This document shows positions 58,898 to 64,000 of a stretch of 64,000 nt of DNA, one piece after another. How positions within the stretch are numbered: position 1 is the first letter of the stretch; every line of letters starts with the position of its first letter. Below the pieces are notes generated by a model that was not told the DNA's origin, searched no databases, and worked only from the letters and a program-made list of their open reading frames with translations. A program made the position numbers and the translations under genes. The stretch is from Ornithoclostridium sp944380285. GTDB lineage: Bacteria; Bacillota; Clostridia; Christensenellales; UBA3700. The stretch spans positions 1-64,000 of the forward strand of contig OZ006985.1 in NCBI GenBank assembly GCA_963931165.1. The letters run 5' to 3'.

Positions 58898-59227
58898 GGC
58901 CTCGTGGAGGCAGCATGGTTGGACATCTATGCGTTATCTGCATATTAAAAGTCAAAACGTAAAGAAACAATTTATTGACAGGGTTGCGCTTCGCGTCGCG
59001 CGGAACCGCGCTTCCCGCGCGACTTGATAGCGAAGTCCCCGAATGACCGCGTTCTTCGGGGACTTCACTTTACGGGACCGCGAGCGGCGAGCGAGCGTGC
59101 CGCGTGGGAAGGGGTATTTTAGGGGAAAACCGAAAATAGCGAGTATAAAAAACGCGCACAGTTTGCAAGCAAACGCGCGCGTTTTGATTCGAAGCGTTAT
59201 TTTCGGGTGTCCCCTAAAAAAGCGAAG
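58898..59227 (+). repeat. Structured repeat E2
   Basis: Tandem to E1 and starting with the same GGCCTCGTGGAGGCAGCAT. Second hairpin GAAGTCCCCGAA/TTCGGGGACTTC with loop TGACCGCGTTC (59032-59066), G-tract GGGGTATTTTAGGGG and last stem CCGAAAATA/TATTTTCGG. It ends four bases before the stop of the ABC gene at 59231. Confidence 0.65.
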
Positions 59228-59230
59228 CGG

Positions 59231-61351
59231 TCAACCCTCGAACTGTGAATTATACAAAGAGGCATAGAAACCATTCCGCGCCAGCAGCTCTTCGTGGCTG
59301 CCCTGCTCGACTACGTCGCCGTCGCGCAGCACGAGGATGCGGTCGGCGTTCTTGATCGTCGAAAGACGGTGAGCGATGATGAAGCTGGTCCTGCCCTGCA
59401 TAAGCGCGTCCATCGCCTTTTGGATGAGCACTTCGGTGCGGGTGTCGACGGACGACGTCGCCTCGTCAAGGATGAGCACTTTGGGGTCGGCGAGCACGGC
59501 GCGCGCGATCGTCAGCAGCTGCTTTTGCCCCTGCGAGATGTTGTCCGCGTCCGAGTTGATGACGAAGTCGTAGCCGTCCGGCAGCGTGCGTATGAAGTGG
59601 TCGGCGCAGGCGATCTTTGCCGCGCGTTCGACCTCTTCGTCGGTCGCGTCAAGTTTGCCGTAGCGGATGTTGTCGCGGATCGTGCCGCTGAACAGCCATG
59701 TGTCCTGAAGCACCATGCCGATGTGCTCGCGCAGCGCCTCGCGCGTGTATTCGGTGATGTCCGCGCCGTCGAGCGAGATGCTTCCGCCACCGAGCTCGTA
59801 AAACCGCATCAGCAATTTGACAATGGTCGTCTTGCCCGCGCCCGTCGGTCCGACGATCGCGACCCTCTGCCCCGGCTTGACGTCGCAGCTGAAGTCGTGG
59901 ATGATGATCTTTTCGGGATCGTAGCCGAACTTGACGTGCTCGAACGAAACTTCGCCCTTGACGTCCTCGGGCGCGAGAGAGCCCGTCTCCTCCTCTTCGG
60001 GCTGTTCGAGGAAGCCGAAGATTCGCTCCGCCGCCGCGACCGTCGACTGGAAGGTGTTGGCGATGCTCGACATCTGGTTGATCGGCTGGTTGAATTGGCG
60101 GAAATATTGAATGAACGACTGAATGTTGCCCACCGTCAAACCGCCGAATCCGTTGATGACCATCACGCCGCCGAGCACACAGCAGATCACATAGTTGAGG
60201 TTGCCGACAAAGCCCATGAGCGGCATCATCATGCCCGAGAAGAATTGCGAGTTGCGCGCCGAGATGTACAGCTTGTCGTTGAACGCCTTGAACTCCTCGA
60301 GCGTGCGCTCCTCGCCGTTGAACAGACTGACGACGTTGTGCCCGGCGAACGTCTCCTCGATGTGGCCGTTGACGTGCCCGAGGTACTCCTGCTGCATCAG
60401 GTAGAATTTTTGCGACCGCTTGACGATGAGCATGACTATCACCAGCGACACCGGCACCATCACGAGCGCGACAAGGGTCAGCACCCAGCTGATCTTGAAC
60501 ATCATCACCAATACGCCGACGATCGTCGTCACCGCGGTGACCGACTGCGAAAGGCTTTGGTTGAGCGCGGTCGAGATCGCGTCCACGTCGTTGGTGATGA
60601 AGCTCATCACCTCGCCGTTGGTCGTCGTGTCAAAGAACTTGAGCGGCAGCTTGTCTATCTTGCGATTGATGTCGTCGCGGAAGCGGTAAGACACGCGTTG
60701 AGCGACACCGGCAAGCAAAAATCCCTGAATGTAGCCGACGATCGCCGACGTCGCGACAAGGATGATGATCTTGACCAAGATGTCGATGATCTTGCCCGAA
60801 TCTATGCCCGGCGCCGCGTCCGTCAAAGACGTGCCGAGCACCCTGTCGCGGTAGCTCTCCGCGACCGAGAACCTGTCCTGCATCCCCAAAGCCGTGAAGA
60901 ACTCGCCGACCGTCGTCGCGTCCTTCGCCGCGTACAATTGAGCGACGGTGACCGCGCGCATCTCGTCCGTCACGGTCTCGGACGGGATCACGTCCGCGTC
61001 GGCAAGCTCGCCGAGCGTCTTGTCGCCCATCAGCTCTATGATCGACGGATCGAGTTCGGGTATCGAGTCTTGGATCTCTATCGCCGCGTTGTAGTAGGTC
61101 TTTTGCATCGCGCCGCCGAGCAGCTCGTCCGTCGCCGCGCCGAGGATGTCGGGCACGGTCAACGTCAAGATGACGCTTGCGATCGCCAATACGAACGCGA
61201 TCACGATCGTCACGACGTCGCGGCGCATATAGCGGAACGTCTTGACGAGCGTCCCCTTGAAATCCTTTGCCTTTTCGCCGGGCATCATGCCGTGCGGCCC
61301 GCCCCCGGGTCCGCCCATGCGATGGCGGCGTACATTCATCTTCGCGCTCAT
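59231..61351 (-). CDS. Heterodimeric ABC exporter, subunit 2 (permease-ATPase)
   Basis: 706 residues. N-terminal six-helix exporter domain, unusual in holding a ~120-residue extracytoplasmic insert between TM1 and TM2 (SIIELMGDKTLGELADADVIP to DAAPGIDSGK). ATPase domain: Walker A IVGPTGAGKTTIVKLL, signature NISQGQKQLL, Walker B VLILDEATSSVDTRTE and His switch IIAHRLSTI. Catalytic Glu is present. Start 61351 overlaps the upstream stop by ATGA. Likely a drug or lipid exporter of the BmrCD/LmrCD/TM287-288 kind. Confidence 0.92.
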   Translation of the reverse strand: MSAKMNVRRHRMGGPGGGPHGMMPGEKAKDFKGTLVKTFRYMRRDVVTIVIAFVLAIASVILTLTVPDILGAATDELLGGAMQKTYYNAAIEIQDSIPELDPSIIELMGDKTLGELADADVIPSETVTDEMRAVTVAQLYAAKDATTVGEFFTALGMQDRFSVAESYRDRVLGTSLTDAAPGIDSGKIIDILVKIIILVATSAIVGYIQGFLLAGVAQRVSYRFRDDINRKIDKLPLKFFDTTTNGEVMSFITNDVDAISTALNQSLSQSVTAVTTIVGVLVMMFKISWVLTLVALVMVPVSLVIVMLIVKRSQKFYLMQQEYLGHVNGHIEETFAGHNVVSLFNGEERTLEEFKAFNDKLYISARNSQFFSGMMMPLMGFVGNLNYVICCVLGGVMVINGFGGLTVGNIQSFIQYFRQFNQPINQMSSIANTFQSTVAAAERIFGFLEQPEEEETGSLAPEDVKGEVSFEHVKFGYDPEKIIIHDFSCDVKPGQRVAIVGPTGAGKTTIVKLLMRFYELGGGSISLDGADITEYTREALREHIGMVLQDTWLFSGTIRDNIRYGKLDATDEEVERAAKIACADHFIRTLPDGYDFVINSDADNISQGQKQLLTIARAVLADPKVLILDEATSSVDTRTEVLIQKAMDALMQGRTSFIIAHRLSTIKNADRILVLRDGDVVEQGSHEELLARNGFYASLYNSQFEG

Positions 61352-63081
61352 AAGCCCAGCTCCTCCTCGGACAATTGCGACTTGGCAATGTCCAGATAGA
61401 CCGGGCAAGACGCGAGCAGCTGCTCGTGCGTGCCCTGCCCGACGATCTCGCCGTCGTCGAGGACGATGATGTTGTCCGCGTTCTTGATCGTGCCCACGCG
61501 CTGAGCGACGATGACTATCGTCGCGCCGGACAGCTTGTCTTTGAGCGCCTGACGAAGCGCCGCGTCCGTCTTGAAGTCGAGCGCGCTGAAGCTGTCGTCA
61601 AAGACGTAGATCGGGCACTCCTTGGCAAGGGCGCGCGCGATCGCGATACGCTGTTTTTGACCGCCCGAGACGTTGTCGCCGCCCTGCGCGATCTCGCTCT
61701 TGTAGCCGTCCTCTTTGGACGCGACGAACTCTGTTGCCTGCGCGATCTCCGCCGCGCGCTCCATCCTCTCGTCCGGCATATCCTCGTCCGAATACTTGAT
61801 GTTGGACTCGATCGTGCCCGAGAAGAGAATGTTCTTTTGCGGCACAAAACCGACACCGGCACGCAATTTTTTGAGGTCGAAGTCCCTGACGTCGACGCCG
61901 CCTATCGTCACTTTGCCCTCGGTCGCGTCCGCCATGCGCGGGATCAAATTGACGATGGTCGACTTGCCCGACCCCGTCGAGCCGATGATCGCGGTCACCT
62001 CACCCTTCTTCGCGGTGAATGAGATGTGGCGCACCGCCTCGGCGTCGCCGCCGTAGCTGTACGCGACGTCGTCAAACACGATGTCGCCGTCCACGTTTGC
62101 GTCGATGGGGTGCTCCGGAGTGACGACCGACGCCGGCGTGTCGAGCACGTCCGCGACGCGCTCCGCCGACACCGCCGCCCTCGGCATCAATACGAACGCC
62201 ATCGACAGCATCATAAAGGACATGATGATCTGCATCGCGTATTGGATGAACGCGATCATGTTGCCGACCTCGGAGATGTCCTTTGCGCTGACCGCCGCGA
62301 TCCATACGACCGCGATGCTGACGCCGAACATCACCATCGTGATCGCCGGGTTGAGGATCGCCATCACCCTGTACGCAAACAGCGATGTCCTGGTCAGGTC
62401 CTTGTTGGCGTCCTCAAAGCGCTTTTCTTCATGCGCTTGGGTGTTGAACGCGCGGATGACCATAAGTCCGGCAAGTTCGTCCTGCGCGACTTGGTTGACG
62501 CGGTCGATCTTGGTCTGCATTTGCTTGAACTTGGGCAGCACCGTCGCGATCATCGTGATGATCGCGACCAAAAGCACCGCGACAGCGACAGCGACGACAA
62601 TGACCAATCCCGACATGCCGCGACTGAACCGCACCGCCTTGATGATGCCGCCGATGCCCATGACGGGCGCGAACATCACGAGGCGCAAAAACATGATGGA
62701 AAAGATCTGGATCTGCGTGATGTCGTTGGTGCCGCGCGTGATCAACGAAGATTGCGAAAACTTGTCGAACTCCGCGCTCGAAAAACTGCCCACCTTGGCG
62801 AACACGTCATAGCGCAGATCGCGCGCGAGCGCCGCGCCCACCGTGGACGAAAAATAGCCGACCAGGATCGCCGAGACCGCGCATCCCAGCGCGACCGCCA
62901 GCATCTTGATGCCGATCGACCAAATTTGATCCATGTCCCCCACCGCTATGCCCGACGTGATGATGTCGGACATATAGGTCGGCAGCTGAAGCTCGCACAA
63001 CGCCTGACAGACGAGGAATGCGGTCGACAGCAGGATCATCAGCCAATATTTTGTGTAGTATTTGACAATAGTCTTTTTCAT
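61348..63081 (-). CDS. Heterodimeric ABC exporter, subunit 1 (permease-ATPase)
   Basis: 577 residues: six-helix exporter domain (about 15-310) and ATPase domain with Walker A IIGSTGSGKSTIVNLI, signature NVSGGQKQRI, and Walker B IYVFDDSFSALDFKTD, where Asp replaces the catalytic Glu. The switch is VAQRV with Gln instead of His. This is the degenerate-site half typical of heterodimeric exporters. GGAGGCATAG precedes the ATG. Possible promoter TTGACA (63172-63167), 17 bp, TACCTT (63149-63144). Confidence 0.92.
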   Translation of the reverse strand: MKKTIVKYYTKYWLMILLSTAFLVCQALCELQLPTYMSDIITSGIAVGDMDQIWSIGIKMLAVALGCAVSAILVGYFSSTVGAALARDLRYDVFAKVGSFSSAEFDKFSQSSLITRGTNDITQIQIFSIMFLRLVMFAPVMGIGGIIKAVRFSRGMSGLVIVVAVAVAVLLVAIITMIATVLPKFKQMQTKIDRVNQVAQDELAGLMVIRAFNTQAHEEKRFEDANKDLTRTSLFAYRVMAILNPAITMVMFGVSIAVVWIAAVSAKDISEVGNMIAFIQYAMQIIMSFMMLSMAFVLMPRAAVSAERVADVLDTPASVVTPEHPIDANVDGDIVFDDVAYSYGGDAEAVRHISFTAKKGEVTAIIGSTGSGKSTIVNLIPRMADATEGKVTIGGVDVRDFDLKKLRAGVGFVPQKNILFSGTIESNIKYSDEDMPDERMERAAEIAQATEFVASKEDGYKSEIAQGGDNVSGGQKQRIAIARALAKECPIYVFDDSFSALDFKTDAALRQALKDKLSGATIVIVAQRVGTIKNADNIIVLDDGEIVGQGTHEQLLASCPVYLDIAKSQLSEEELGL

Positions 63082-63239
63082 CGACTATGCCTCCGAAAAA
63101 TTGTTTTCAGTTCTTGCGCGGCGCGCGCATTATTATATGTTACAAGGTATCACAAATTTATACTCTTGTCAACGCCGCACGCCGCGACTGTGCGAATTAT
63201 ACTATGCCAAACTTAAAAGCTTATTAAAATGTTAGGCAA

Positions 63240-63505
63240 CCGAACAAAGCTCCGCTTTTTGAGAGGGCACCATTGCGCAGTTCTGCTCAATCGGCTTACG
63301 CCTCATATACGCAGGCGCAATGGTTCCCTCTCAATACTCACCCTCCAGCGCGGCACGCTCGCTCACCGCTCACGACCGCGCAAAGTGCCCTCGTCGAAGA
63401 GCGCGGTCATTCGACGAGGGCGTTATCGTATCTCGCCCAAGCGCGGTTGGGCGAGATGTAATCGTAACCTTATACACAAAAAGCAACTTTTCGTTTTGAC
63501 TTTTA
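63240..63505 (-). repeat. Structured repeat E3, inverted
   Basis: On the minus strand: ATCTCGCCC/GGGCGAGAT with loop AACCGCGCTT (63430-63457), GCCCTCGTCGAA/TTCGACGAGGGC with loop TGACCGCGCTC (63387-63421), GCGCGG/CCGCGC around GTGAGCGGTGAGCGAGCG, GGGTGAGTATTGAGAGGG, then CCATTGCGC/GCGCAATGG (63270-63323). Same order as E1/E2 with different stems. Confidence 0.65.
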
Positions 63506-63530
63506 TAAAGCGGAAAAATTGACGACACTC

Positions 63531-63766
63531 GTCGCGCGGAACCGCGCTTCCCGCGCGACTTGATAGCGAAGTCACCGAATGACCGCGCTCTTCGGGGACT
63601 TCACCTTACGGGACCGCGAGCGGTGAGCGAGCGCTTGTCCCGTGGGAAGGGGTATTTTAGGGGAAAACCGAAAATAGCGAGTATGAAAAACGCGCACAGT
63701 TTGCAAGCAAACGCGCGCGTTTTGATTCGAAGCGTTATTTTCGGGTGTCCCCTAAAAGCGGAGCGG
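63531..63766 (+). repeat. Structured repeat E4
   Basis: Close copy of the E2 tail (58998-59227) with scattered changes. ACGGGAC/GTCCCGT is a paired stem here. It is head to head with E3 and runs into the 3' end of the MATE gene. Confidence 0.65.
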
Positions 63767-64000
63767 TCTCTTCCCCGATATAAAGTATCCGCCAAGCGCA
63801 AACGCAAGCCCGACGATCCAGCCGATCGCGTACGCCCAGCATACGCCGGTGAAGCCCAGCGACGGCGCGAGGATGTATGAAAACGCGACGCGGAAGACGA
63901 GGTCGCCGCCCGTCGCGAGCATGAACAGGAGCATCTTGCCTTCGCCGCGGTGAAGTCCGTTGAAGACGAGCTCGACGCCGACGAGCAGGTAGAACGGCGA
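63752..64000 (-). CDS. MATE-family efflux transporter, C-terminal part
   Basis: 82 residues of the C-terminus are inside the window and the gene continues past 64000. FNGLHRGEGK (MATE proteins have a NG.LRG motif here), then VFRVAFSYILAPSLGFTGVCWAYAIGW and a last helix match the end of MATE/DinF Na+- or H+-coupled multidrug exporters. The final residues RPLRF and the TAG stop fall within repeat E4, so the element replaced or created the end of this gene. Confidence 0.75.
   Translation of the reverse strand, partial: SPFYLLVGVELVFNGLHRGEGKMLLFMLATGGDLVFRVAFSYILAPSLGFTGVCWAYAIGWIVGLAFALGGYFISGKRPLRF

Noticed and set aside
58617..59027. 136-residue ORF in the repeat region
   Set aside because: It runs through E1 and E2 hairpins and is not kept in E3 or E4.

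Overview
The window looks like a chromosome segment of an uncultured anaerobic member of the Clostridia (Bacillota). The signs are Shine-Dalgarno starts (GGAGG), sigma-A type promoters (TTGACA-17-TATAAT), a clostridial RnfCDGEAB operon, rubrerythrin, UPF0210/ACT and DUF951 genes, and lipoproteins with InlB-type repeats. The host DNA is GC-rich with many GAC/GTC/CGC codons. Placement near Christensenellales is only an inference. No rRNA, tRNA or CRISPR array was seen. LAYOUT: 1-4.65 kb holds a frameshifted InlB-repeat lipoprotein, a two-component system and an MmcQ/YjbR-exonuclease pair. 4.7-6.3 kb is an AT-rich three-gene patch of small membrane proteins with a truncated Zn-peptidase remnant. 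6.4-8.6 kb is a malate-shunt operon (LDH-like malate dehydrogenase plus malic enzyme). 8.8-16.9 kb carries lipoproteins, membrane proteins, an MBL hydrolase and an esterase. 17-25.5 kb has a WYL regulator, GH35 beta-galactosidase, an ABC exporter, rarA and another lipoprotein. ACCESSORY BLOCK (26.8-42.3 kb): a T/G-rich non-coding stretch with four copies of a degenerate repeat precedes an AT-rich type I restriction-modification island (XRE-hsdM-hsdS-OLD-OLD-hsdR, all on the minus strand). The island lies between two ~210-bp direct repeats. Two of its accessory genes (the XRE regulator and one OLD-family nuclease) each carry a single in-frame TGA. Next comes an overlapping operon of a flavin-reductase-like protein, two radical SAM proteins and a MarR regulator. 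It matches what is known as the radical SAM mobile pair and is bracketed by short IS-like end sequences. CORE BLOCK (42.3-58.3 kb): an alpha/beta-hydrolase-like protein, DUF951, signal peptidase I, ACT plus UPF0210, and rubrerythrin come first. The complete Rnf operon follows (ferredoxin:NAD+ oxidoreductase coupled to an ion gradient), then a DUF4143 ATPase, two tandem paralogous membrane proteins and a YhcH-family protein. 58.3-64 kb is a heterodimeric ABC exporter and the end of a MATE transporter. REPEATS: the intergenic DNA is unusually rich in structured repeats. The most striking is a family of four copies (58.6-59.2 and 63.2-63.8 kb) around the ABC exporter pair. Hairpin loops are invariant while the stems change sequence yet stay perfectly paired, which is covariation of the kind expected from a structured RNA or a hairpin-recognised DNA element. 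Two further structured families lie at 46.4-48.1 kb. METABOLISM: Rnf, the malate shunt, rubrerythrin and beta-galactosidase fit a fermentative anaerobe that interconverts reduced ferredoxin, NADH and possibly NADPH while using plant or host galactosides.
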